Positions 1 to 8,561 of a DNA stretch of 64,000 nt are shown here, in pieces. Every line of letters starts with the position of its first letter. The first letter of the stretch is position 1. A model generated the notes under the pieces. That model saw only the letters and a list, made by a program, of their open reading frames with translations, was not told where the DNA came from and did no database searches. A program made the position numbers and the translations under genes. Source of the stretch: Bacteroidales bacterium UBA5226 (GTDB lineage: Bacteria > Bacteroidota > Bacteroidia > Bacteroidales > UBA932); assembly GCA_002409325.1 (NCBI GenBank), contig DHUU01000003.1:19285-83284 (forward strand). Direction: 5' to 3'.

Positions 1-512
1 ACGGATCGGATCAATACTCCTACTTTAAGGTTACGGTAGCCCGCAACTGGTCCGATTTAAACTGGGGATACAATTTCCTGACACCTTCCTGGTATTGTCC
101 CGAACAGTCCGACTCCAACCTTTCTGTTGACCTGACAGAGGGAAACATTTACATATTGACAGTCAACCGCGGCAAGATGACCATTGACAAAAAGCTTGTA
201 AATAAAGTTGGTATCATCGGGGCTTTTGACGAAAGCGGCTGGAGTACAGATCTGGACATGGTTTACGATGAAGTTAACAACCTGTGGGTATCTCCCGCCA
301 TTACCTTCAGCGGGGATAAGAACTTCCTTATCCGCCTGAATGATAGCTGGGATGACAAGTACGGGACCAACAACGAAGCCAGCTCAAGTGTGACAGGCGG
401 GGTGAATCTGGTAAAAGGCGGCGGGGACATTAATGTGCCATCTGCCGGGACCTATATCATGAAACTCCACGGTAACAGGACTCCTTTCGTTCTGGTAATG
501 GAAAAACAGTAA
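1..512 (+). CDS. SusE/SusF-like starch-binding outer-membrane protein (C-terminal part, cut by window start)
   Basis: The reading frame is open from base 3 to the stop at 510-512, so the gene begins upstream of the window; an ATG at 156 is internal. The visible part holds the end of one carbohydrate-binding module, then a second module starting near base 207 with GIIGAFDESGW and the FLIRLNDSWDDKYG stretch. The same module type (IGSF..W, then FKIR.N..W....GG) recurs in the next gene 20 bases downstream, so the two are probably a SusE/SusF-type pair of surface glycan-binding lipoproteins. Signal peptide and N-terminus are not visible. Ligand specificity for starch is inferred from the amylase neighbours. 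Confidence 0.8.
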   Translation, partial: GSDQYSYFKVTVARNWSDLNWGYNFLTPSWYCPEQSDSNLSVDLTEGNIYILTVNRGKMTIDKKLVNKVGIIGAFDESGWSTDLDMVYDEVNNLWVSPAITFSGDKNFLIRLNDSWDDKYGTNNEASSSVTGGVNLVKGGGDINVPSAGTYIMKLHGNRTPFVLVMEKQ

Positions 513-532
513 TTGATTAAAGAGACGCAATC

Positions 533-3082
533 ATGAAAATACTTAAATATTTATTTGCTGCAGCCATCGTGAGCCTGTCAGCCGTCTCCTGCGAGGTGAT
601 CAGTGAAGACGCTTTTTCAACAGCGCCTGTACCTCCGGAAATGTATGCACATTCCGATATCCTGATGACCTCCAATACGATGGAAGAGTTTGTCAATTTT
701 TCCTGGAAACCAGCACGTTTTCTGGGAGAAGGACTCAACTATGACCTGTATGCCAAATTCGAGGAATCAACAGCCAAACTGGCGACAACCGCCGAACTAT
801 ACTACAGGGTACCAAAAAATGAGTTCAAGACGGCACTCTACAATGCCTTTCCCGGACTGCCCGAGAATGACACCTTTACCATGACATTCTATGTTTCGGT
901 AACCAATGAGGCCGAAACATATGCTTCGGATCCGGTAACCCTGGACATTTATGCCTATGGTGATGCCGTTTCCCCTGAAATAACTGCCCTGGTAGAGTCC
1001 ATTGTTCTGGATGTAACCGATCCCGCCGGCACACTGGAACTCCTAACCTGGGAACCGGCAAGGCTCGGATATAATGAAGAGGTCACCTACAACGTATCTA
1101 TGAAATACGGTCAAGGAGACACTGTGGTGCTTGCCTCTGAGCTAAAAGAAACAAAGTTTGCCATATTGGTGGACGAACTTAACGAAGCCGCTGTTGCCGC
1201 AGGGGCGCCGGAAGCAGCTACCTCTAACCTGGATTTTATAATCAAAGCTTTCTCGGCCACATACACGAAGGGTGTTGTCTCCAACACGGCCACCATTGCA
1301 GTCACCACTTATATTGCAACATATCCCGAGTACATATACGTACCTGGCGAATACCAGGGCTGGGATCCCGCCTCGGCTCCAAAGATCAAACATTCCTCCG
1401 TTACAAAGGGAATGTATGAAGGGATGATAGACCTGAGCGTTGAAGGCGGAGGGGAAGTCGCATTCAAGTTCTCCCCTGTCCCGGCCTGGGAAGGTGACTT
1501 TGCCATAGACAACATAGAAAAAACCACTTTCGGCAACGGATATACCGCATTGACCGGTAAGGGAACAACCGGCGGTGACATAACCGCTCCTTCAGGTATG
1601 TATAACATCCTTCTGAATAAGAAGCTCAATACCCTGTACATGGTCCAGATCGAGACACTCAGCCTTATTGGATCTGCTCCTGTAGAAAGCAACGGATGGA
1701 TCAATGATGTGGACATGGTTTACGATGCTGAAACTAAAACATTCTCTGCTATTACCAATATGCAGGAAGGAGAATTCAAGATCCGCGTGAACCACGACTG
1801 GACACATTCGGCCGGAGGAGCATTGAACAATGTAAGCTTTGGGAAGGGAGACAACCTCAGTTTTGACCGCACACCGGGTGAATACAAGGTAGTGCTGAAC
1901 GTAGGTGTAAATCCCTATACCGTTACTTTCACTAATACAAGCTTCCCCGAGAAACTGTATGTGCCCGGAGGTCATCAGGGATGGAATCCCTCTACTGCAC
2001 CGGTATTGAACGGAGATACCGAAGGACATTACCAGGGATTCGTGAATCTGACAGATATCTTCAAATTCACCAGTGCCCCAGACTGGGACCACACCAATTA
2101 CGGCGGATCGTTTGAAGCCCTGGATACCAATCCCTCTGCAGGCAACCTTTCTGTTCCAGCTCCCGGGTATTATTTTCTGAAGGTTGATCTGACCACCATG
2201 AGTGCCACCGCAACCCTTATAGAAAGGGTAGGTGTGATTGGCAGCTTTACCGGCTGGGGAGAGGATGTGCCTATGACCTACAATGCAGAAACAAACCTGT
2301 GGACAGCCACAGGACTGCCATTCCCTGCCGGGACGGAATACAAATTCCGTATGAACAATGGCTGGGACATCAACTTTGGAGGCGATCCTGCCAACCTGGT
2401 TCAGGATGGAGCCAATTTGAAAGCAGACGCCGGTATGTATACCGTCATCCTGAGTCTGGCTACAACGCCTTACCATATGACCATTGAAAGAACGGGTGAC
2501 CTGGAAACCACCTATGCCACGGAGGTAGTTGTTCCCGGAGATTATTCAGGCCATGCATGGAGTGCCACCGGCGATCCAAAGTTATTCGGTTCAGGCGATG
2601 GCACCTACAAAGGGGCCATCACCATGTACAATATGGAAAACGGATTCAAGATCGTGGAGAACGGGACCTGGATAGCAGGTCAGCTTGTTGCTGATACCGA
2701 ATTCGAATTCACACTCTACACCGGAGATAACATGAAGTTGCCCAACGGAACGTATTTCTGGAGTGTGGATCTTCCCGATGCCAAAGCAGTAGCTACGCCT
2801 GTAACAGTGGTAGGATTGATTGGAAGTTTTGAAGGCAGTGCCTGGGGAACAGACTTGCCCATGGAATTCAATAACGAAAGCCTTACCTACTCGGTAAATG
2901 TAAATCTGGCCGCAGATAACGAATTCAAAATCCGCTTCAACAACAACTGGGACCTTAACCTGGGTGGTGACATTACGGCACTTACCCACAACGGTAATAA
3001 CATAAAAGTTCAGGAAACCGGTACGTACCATATCGTTTTGGATATGGCCAACACTCCTTCGCTGACAATGACAAAGCAGTAA
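533..3082 (+). CDS. Large SusE/SusF-like surface starch-binding lipoprotein
   Basis: 849 residues with a lipoprotein signal peptide ending SLSAVSC (lipidated Cys20). After a SusE-type N-terminal region (about residues 25-260) come six binding modules of two alternating forms. Form A starts with VPGEYQGW, VPGGHQGW or VPGDYSG near residues 268, 475 and 664. Form B starts with LIGSAP, VIGSFTGW or LIGSFEG near residues 377, 567 and 760, each followed by a (F/Y)K(I/F)R.N..W stretch. Known SusE and SusF are roughly half this length with fewer modules. The role is inferred as holding starch at the cell surface for the SusG-like amylase encoded 4 bases downstream. Exact sugar contacts cannot be assigned by eye. 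Confidence 0.85.
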   Translation: MKILKYLFAAAIVSLSAVSCEVISEDAFSTAPVPPEMYAHSDILMTSNTMEEFVNFSWKPARFLGEGLNYDLYAKFEESTAKLATTAELYYRVPKNEFKTALYNAFPGLPENDTFTMTFYVSVTNEAETYASDPVTLDIYAYGDAVSPEITALVESIVLDVTDPAGTLELLTWEPARLGYNEEVTYNVSMKYGQGDTVVLASELKETKFAILVDELNEAAVAAGAPEAATSNLDFIIKAFSATYTKGVVSNTATIAVTTYIATYPEYIYVPGEYQGWDPASAPKIKHSSVTKGMYEGMIDLSVEGGGEVAFKFSPVPAWEGDFAIDNIEKTTFGNGYTALTGKGTTGGDITAPSGMYNILLNKKLNTLYMVQIETLSLIGSAPVESNGWINDVDMVYDAETKTFSAITNMQEGEFKIRVNHDWTHSAGGALNNVSFGKGDNLSFDRTPGEYKVVLNVGVNPYTVTFTNTSFPEKLYVPGGHQGWNPSTAPVLNGDTEGHYQGFVNLTDIFKFTSAPDWDHTNYGGSFEALDTNPSAGNLSVPAPGYYFLKVDLTTMSATATLIERVGVIGSFTGWGEDVPMTYNAETNLWTATGLPFPAGTEYKFRMNNGWDINFGGDPANLVQDGANLKADAGMYTVILSLATTPYHMTIERTGDLETTYATEVVVPGDYSGHAWSATGDPKLFGSGDGTYKGAITMYNMENGFKIVENGTWIAGQLVADTEFEFTLYTGDNMKLPNGTYFWSVDLPDAKAVATPVTVVGLIGSFEGSAWGTDLPMEFNNESLTYSVNVNLAADNEFKIRFNNNWDLNLGGDITALTHNGNNIKVQETGTYHIVLDMANTPSLTMTKQ

Positions 3083-3086
3083 AACA

Positions 3087-5123
3087 ATGAAAAAGAGCGC
3101 AATAATCCTATGCGCCCTTTTCCTGCTCTTTGCCTCTTGTCGCAAGGAACCTACTCCGGGGACAGATCCGGACAATGGAGCTTCGTTCTCCAGGGTCACG
3201 GACACTCCCCGGGCGTGGGATGGAAACAAGCGAGCTGATATAACCTATCAGCTCCTTGTTTATTCATTTGCAGATAAGGACGGAGACGGGTGGGGCGATT
3301 TTCAGGGACTTACAGACAAGCTGGAGTACATTGACCAGCTTGGAGCCACTGCCATATGGCTTTCACCCGTACATCCGGCCATGTCCTATCACGGTTATGA
3401 TGTGAAGGATTACAGCAAACTGAATCCGGTTTACGGGACCATGGAAGGTTTTCAAGATTTTGTAAAGACAGCTCATCAAAAGGACATAAAGGTCTATCTG
3501 GATTATGTGATCAACCATACGGGCAGGGAACACTGGTGGTTTAGCCAGGCAATCCGTTCTTCCGACAATCCGTACCGTTCTTACTATATTTTTTCTGATG
3601 ATCCCCGCTCTGATATCCGTGACGGCAAGATACCCATGATCAAAACAGAAGGGGAGTCGGGCTATGACAGCGGACAATGGTTCACCGTTTCCACAACAGG
3701 GGACAAAACGCTTTTATTTAAACTGGACTGGAGCAATCCGGCCCAGCCAAAGCTGACCGTTGCAGAAACAGTAACGGCTGATCAGGGCGATGATGCTCCA
3801 GCGGCTGAAAATGCCAAATATCTGTATTTCGGCGATGGCGTGCTTAGGCAGTTTTACGACAAAGGCGGGGGGCAGTACGAACTGGTGACCGATTATGCCT
3901 CGTCCTGGGGCTTTTTAATACGTACAAGCGCTACCCAATGGAACAACAAAACCAAATACGGGACACAAAGTAAAACGGCAGCCACGATCACTTACGGGAA
4001 ACCTTTCGTGCTCTATACCAATGACAATCCCGACATTGTTTACGATCTGCAACTGCCGGGTTCAACCATGTTTCATTCCCATTTCTGGACCAACTGGTTT
4101 GCAGACCTGAACTACGGAGCCGTTGAAACGGCAGAGCAAAGTCCGGCTTTCAAAGCTATAGTGGATGATGCCAAAATCTGGATCGATGCAGGTGTTGACG
4201 GTTTTCGGCTAGATGCGGTAAAACACATTTACCACAATGAATTCTCCGATGAGAATCCGGAATTTCTCAAAAAATTCTACAAAGCTGTAAATGATTATTA
4301 CAGGCAATCCAGAGATAACGATATTTATATGGTAGGAGAAGTTTTCTCGGGGTATGAACAGGTGGCTCCCTATTATAAAGGTCTGCCTGCCCTTTTTGAG
4401 TTCTCTTTCTGGCACCGGCTGCAGTGGGCACTGGAGCAGAACACAGGCTGTTATCTGACAAAAGACATTCTTAGCTATCAGAACCTTTACAAACAATACA
4501 GGCCGGACTACATACGGGCTACCAAACTGTCCAATCACGATGAAAACCGCGCCCGTTCAGACCTGGGAGGTTCATTGGCCAAAACAAAGCTGGCCGGGGC
4601 CATACTGCTGACCGCCCCGGGATCGCCCTATGTATATTACGGGGAAGAAATGGGCTACATCGGGACAAAAACACGTGGTGACCTTTACGTTAGGAGCCCT
4701 ATGTACTGGGGAGACAGCTACACCACCAGTTATACAGACGAGGTAGACGCCGCACTGGCTCCGGCAGTGGGAACCGTTCTTACTCAGAAGGCCGACACAG
4801 CATCTGTACTGAACGTTTACCGCAAATTTTCCAGGGCCAGGAATACCTATCCGGCGCTGGCATCCGGGACCATGACGGAACACCCTTTGTACAATGACAA
4901 AGCGTTTTCTGCCTATTCCCAGCTGGCTGCCTGGTACCTTTCAGGGAGTGGTGAAAAAATGCTTGTTTTGCATAACCTGGGGAAAGACCAGGTTACATTT
5001 AACCTTGATGATGCGCTGGATCATGCGGCAGTTACCTTGGGCAATGTATATATGCAGAAAGAAAAGGAAGAATACAAGGTGAAGATGGATGCATATTCTT
5101 CCATTGTTTTCGTACTAAAATAA
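3087..5123 (+). CDS. susG: SusG-like outer-membrane alpha-amylase (GH13 lipoprotein)
   Basis: 678 residues with signal peptide ending LLFASC (Cys18), so a lipoprotein. The GH13 barrel signatures are complete: DYVINH (region I, from Asp139), GFRLDAVKH with nucleophile Asp376, GEVF with acid/base Glu418, and SNHDEN with Asp485. Between the barrel parts, about residues 195-335, is an insertion matching the place and kind of the CBM58 starch-binding insertion of Bacteroides SusG, and total length is close to SusG (about 690). It should cut alpha-1,4 links of starch at the cell surface, next to the SusE/F-like binding proteins encoded just upstream. The 4-base spacing to the previous gene indicates one transcript. 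Confidence 0.9.
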   Translation: MKKSAIILCALFLLFASCRKEPTPGTDPDNGASFSRVTDTPRAWDGNKRADITYQLLVYSFADKDGDGWGDFQGLTDKLEYIDQLGATAIWLSPVHPAMSYHGYDVKDYSKLNPVYGTMEGFQDFVKTAHQKDIKVYLDYVINHTGREHWWFSQAIRSSDNPYRSYYIFSDDPRSDIRDGKIPMIKTEGESGYDSGQWFTVSTTGDKTLLFKLDWSNPAQPKLTVAETVTADQGDDAPAAENAKYLYFGDGVLRQFYDKGGGQYELVTDYASSWGFLIRTSATQWNNKTKYGTQSKTAATITYGKPFVLYTNDNPDIVYDLQLPGSTMFHSHFWTNWFADLNYGAVETAEQSPAFKAIVDDAKIWIDAGVDGFRLDAVKHIYHNEFSDENPEFLKKFYKAVNDYYRQSRDNDIYMVGEVFSGYEQVAPYYKGLPALFEFSFWHRLQWALEQNTGCYLTKDILSYQNLYKQYRPDYIRATKLSNHDENRARSDLGGSLAKTKLAGAILLTAPGSPYVYYGEEMGYIGTKTRGDLYVRSPMYWGDSYTTSYTDEVDAALAPAVGTVLTQKADTASVLNVYRKFSRARNTYPALASGTMTEHPLYNDKAFSAYSQLAAWYLSGSGEKMLVLHNLGKDQVTFNLDDALDHAAVTLGNVYMQKEKEEYKVKMDAYSSIVFVLK

Positions 5124-5130
5124 TGCAACC

Positions 5131-7206
5131 ATGAGAAATATTTTCTGTTTGATCCTGACGGGGATCCTTGCCATAATACAGGCATGCTCGCCTTCCCTTG
5201 CAAGGAAACCTGTCTTTGATGTACTGGAGCCGGCATCAGTCCTTACTCTGGAACAGGACACGACCATTGTGCTTGTGAGGGATTATTTCCCGTCACTCGA
5301 TAAAATTGACCGGACCGAATCACCTCACCTGAAGGTGGTACCTTACCCCGGGCAGGATACAGTTATGCTTATCCTGCGGGAGGATACCCCCCTAATGACT
5401 GTTCTGCATGTTTTCAGCAAAGGTCAGGCTGGAAACATCCCGGTCAGGAAAATGACCGCCTGCACCGAATCAAGTCCCCGGCTGGCCGTTTTTCCATCAT
5501 TGCCCGATACTGATGCGCTATGCACCATCCGGCTTGAAAACGGTCCTGCCACACTGTACCTCTTCTGGCAGAACAGCTTGGTACAGGCTGTACGTATCAC
5601 AGATTCATACAATGTTCTGTTGCCTGGATTTACTGCCTTAATGGACAGGTCCTGGATTCGGATTTATGCCTTTAACGATAATGGACATTCAAACGACCTG
5701 CTCATTCCCCTGGAAAAAGGTCGGCCTGTTCTGAGGCAGGACCAGATCAGTCGCAGCGATAAACAGGCACAGATCATGTATCAGGTGTTTGTAGACCGTT
5801 TCTACAACGGAAATCCTTCAAATGATCGCAGGATCAATTCACCTGAAGTACATCCCAGGGTAGATTACCACGGGGGAGACCTGGAGGGGGTGGTTCTCAA
5901 GATAAAGGAAGGTTTTTTCAGGGAACTGGGCATCACTACCATCTGGCTCTCGCCCATCACACAGAATCCTTACGACGCCTGGGGACAGATAGAGGACCCC
6001 AAGACCAGATTCAGCGGGTACCACGGCTACTGGCCACTTTATATAACAAAAGTAGATGAGCGTTTTGGAAATGAGCAGGTCCTTGAAGAATTGCTGGACA
6101 GGGCCCATAATGATAACATGAACGTTATCCTGGACCATGTAGCCAACCACATGCATATAAACAGTCCTACTTTACAGGAACATCCGGACTGGGTGACTTC
6201 TCCTGTAACACCCGACGGGCGTCCCAATTTTGAATTATGGGATGAATTCAGGCTCACCACATGGTTTGACAAACATATCCCCAAATTTGACTTTTCCAGG
6301 CAGGATGTATGCCAGGCTTTGTCGGATTCGGCCCTATTCTGGCTGCAGCATTTTGATATCGACGGATTTCGCCACGATGCCACCAAACACATAGACAAAC
6401 TGTTCTGGAGGACACTTACCCGGAAGATCGTAAAGGAATTTCCGGAAAGACCTGTTATCCAGCTGGGGGAAACATATGGCACGCCTTCATTGATAGGTGA
6501 TTACGTAAAAAAAGGAATGCTTGATGGCCAGTTTGATTTCAATCTTTATTATGCTTTTTTAAATGCCACAGTGGATCCTGAAGGGTCTTTCATAAATTTG
6601 TGGCATGAATTGGAAACAGGCCTGATGCAATACGGATACCATAACCTTATGGGTAATATCAGCGGGAACCACGATATGGCAAGGTATATATCGCTAGCCG
6701 GAGGAGCCCTGGACAGGAACGAGAACCACAAACTGGCGGGCTGGAAACGAAATATCGGAACAGGAGATCCCGATTCCTACTATTACCTGGCCATGCTGCA
6801 TGCCTTCAATATGACCTTGCCCGGTATTCCCTGCATATATTACGGAGACGAGATAGGAATGCCCGGTGCAAACGATCCTGACAACCGCAGGATGATGGTT
6901 TTTGAGGGCTATGCCTCACAGCAGCTTTTGCTCAGGGAACGTGTCAAGCGGTTGACATCGCTCCGCAGAACAAACCTTGCGCTGCTTTACGGCGATTTGT
7001 TCCCTCTTCATACAAGCACGAATGTTCTGGCCTATGTACGCATTTATATGGGAAAAGCCGTTGTGGTCTGTCTGAACAAAGGCAGCGAATTTTTTGATAT
7101 GCGTTCCCTAAGGTTGCCTTTTGACCTGAATCCGGAAGCAATGATCCCGTATATGGGAGAGACTGTGGTTGCTCCAAAAGGTTTCACGATTATGGTAATT
7201 GAATGA
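5131..7206 (+). CDS. GH13 alpha-amylase/neopullulanase-like lipoprotein with N-terminal beta domain
   Basis: 691 residues; signal peptide ends IIQAC (Cys19). About 180 residues of beta-rich N-terminal sequence precede a GH13 barrel that starts near QIMYQVFVDRF (residue 214). Catalytic signatures are present: LDHVANH (Asp335), GFRHDATKH (nucleophile Asp416), QLGETYG (Glu447) and GNHDMAR (Asp515). The later IYYGDEIGMPG stretch is typical of cyclomaltodextrinase/neopullulanase-type members. It probably degrades starch oligosaccharides in the envelope together with its GH13 neighbours; exact specificity (alpha-1,4 versus pullulan or cyclodextrin) cannot be read from sequence alone. Spacing of 7 bases to the gene before and 10 to the gene after supports operon membership. 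Confidence 0.85.
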   Translation: MRNIFCLILTGILAIIQACSPSLARKPVFDVLEPASVLTLEQDTTIVLVRDYFPSLDKIDRTESPHLKVVPYPGQDTVMLILREDTPLMTVLHVFSKGQAGNIPVRKMTACTESSPRLAVFPSLPDTDALCTIRLENGPATLYLFWQNSLVQAVRITDSYNVLLPGFTALMDRSWIRIYAFNDNGHSNDLLIPLEKGRPVLRQDQISRSDKQAQIMYQVFVDRFYNGNPSNDRRINSPEVHPRVDYHGGDLEGVVLKIKEGFFRELGITTIWLSPITQNPYDAWGQIEDPKTRFSGYHGYWPLYITKVDERFGNEQVLEELLDRAHNDNMNVILDHVANHMHINSPTLQEHPDWVTSPVTPDGRPNFELWDEFRLTTWFDKHIPKFDFSRQDVCQALSDSALFWLQHFDIDGFRHDATKHIDKLFWRTLTRKIVKEFPERPVIQLGETYGTPSLIGDYVKKGMLDGQFDFNLYYAFLNATVDPEGSFINLWHELETGLMQYGYHNLMGNISGNHDMARYISLAGGALDRNENHKLAGWKRNIGTGDPDSYYYLAMLHAFNMTLPGIPCIYYGDEIGMPGANDPDNRRMMVFEGYASQQLLLRERVKRLTSLRRTNLALLYGDLFPLHTSTNVLAYVRIYMGKAVVVCLNKGSEFFDMRSLRLPFDLNPEAMIPYMGETVVAPKGFTIMVIE

Positions 7207-7216
7207 CAACTGAAAA

Positions 7217-8557
7217 ATGAAAAAGACACTGATAATTCTTAGCTTTATGACGATCTTAGCAGGTGGTTGCACGTCCCGGGCGCAACAGGAAATCCATCCC
7301 CAATGGATCCGCAATGCCGCAATTTACGAAGTCAACACACGACAGATAACTCCGGAGGGCACATTCAGTGCATTATCCGGCCTGTTACCCGGTTTAAGGG
7401 AAATGGGCGTGGATGTATTGTGGTTTATGCCCATTTATCCCATAGGCAGCCAGGGCAGGAAAGGAACGCTGGGTTCCTATTACTCCATAAAGGATTACGG
7501 GGCTGTGAATCCTGAATTCGGGACACTGGATGATTTCTCCCGCCTGGTGGAACAGGCACACGGACTGGGCATGAAAGTCATCCTGGATTGGGTTGCAGCC
7601 CATACATCCCGTGATGCCGTATGGCTGGACCAGGAAGACTGGTATATCAGAAGACCGGACGGAACGCCGGAATTCCTCTACGACTGGTCCGACGTGGCAC
7701 GTCTCAACTATCAGAGCCAGCCCATGCGTCAGGCAATGCTCGAAAAAATGCTTTTCTGGCTGGAAGAGGTAAATGTTGATGGATTCCGTTGTGATATGGC
7801 CGACCTAAGCCCCGTGGATTTCTGGGAGTGGGCTGTACCCCAACTACGTAAGGCCAAACCGGATATTTTTATGCTGGCCGAGTCGGAGAATCCGGTCAAT
7901 ACCCAGAAAGCCTTTAATGCCTATTATGCCTGGAAACTGCACCACACCATGAACAGTGTCGCAAAGGGAGAGAAGAATGCAGACAGCCTGAGGCTATGTC
8001 TGGACCAGATGGCCCGTGATTTCGGCCGCAATCCTATCCCCTTGCTTTTTACCTCCAACCACGATGAAAATTCCTGGAGTGGTACCGAGTTTGAACGGAT
8101 GGGAGAAGCTGTTTTTCAAATGGCGGCATTCTCCTTTGTGCTGCCCGGGGTTCCTTTGATATATACAGGACAGGAAGTGGGCAACACAAAACGCCTTGCT
8201 TTTTTTGAGAAAGATACCCTGCAGCCACACCAAAGTGAGCTGTTTACAGATTTTTACTCCCGTCTTATTACATTCCGCAAGGCCTCCCATGCCCTGCAAG
8301 TGCCTCCTTACGGCGGTCTATTACAAGAAGTACCCCATTCAGGCCCCTCCTGCCTCTTTGCATTTACCCGCGAAGCTGAAGGTAACCAAGTGCTTGCACT
8401 GTTCAATTTTTCCAGCCAGCCGGTTTCTTTCCAGCTGACCGGCTCTCAGACAGAAGGCACATACACAGACTGGAATGGTGCAGACCAATATTCTATTGAT
8501 GCGCGCTTGAACTGGGATCTTGAACCATACGGATACCGACTACTCACATTAGAATGA
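7217..8557 (+). CDS. Short GH13 alpha-amylase lipoprotein
   Basis: 446 residues; lipoprotein signal ending ILAGGC (Cys18). It is a minimal GH13 enzyme: barrel plus a short C-terminal beta domain, with no N-terminal accessory domain. Signatures: VILDWVAAHT (Asp124), DGFRCDMAD (nucleophile Asp193), MLAESEN (Glu222) and TSNHDENSW (Asp283). The calcium-type loop SYYSIKDYGAVNPEFG is also present. It is the third of four consecutive GH13 genes and probably processes maltooligosaccharides released by the SusG-like enzyme. Product size and exo/endo action cannot be told from sequence. Confidence 0.85.
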   Translation: MKKTLIILSFMTILAGGCTSRAQQEIHPQWIRNAAIYEVNTRQITPEGTFSALSGLLPGLREMGVDVLWFMPIYPIGSQGRKGTLGSYYSIKDYGAVNPEFGTLDDFSRLVEQAHGLGMKVILDWVAAHTSRDAVWLDQEDWYIRRPDGTPEFLYDWSDVARLNYQSQPMRQAMLEKMLFWLEEVNVDGFRCDMADLSPVDFWEWAVPQLRKAKPDIFMLAESENPVNTQKAFNAYYAWKLHHTMNSVAKGEKNADSLRLCLDQMARDFGRNPIPLLFTSNHDENSWSGTEFERMGEAVFQMAAFSFVLPGVPLIYTGQEVGNTKRLAFFEKDTLQPHQSELFTDFYSRLITFRKASHALQVPPYGGLLQEVPHSGPSCLFAFTREAEGNQVLALFNFSSQPVSFQLTGSQTEGTYTDWNGADQYSIDARLNWDLEPYGYRLLTLE

Positions 8558-8561
8558 TGCT

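Noticed and set aside
1592..2476. 294-codon minus-strand open frame inside the SusE/F gene
   Set aside because: It lies wholly within a well-supported lipoprotein gene on the other strand and its translation has no recognisable domain or signal.
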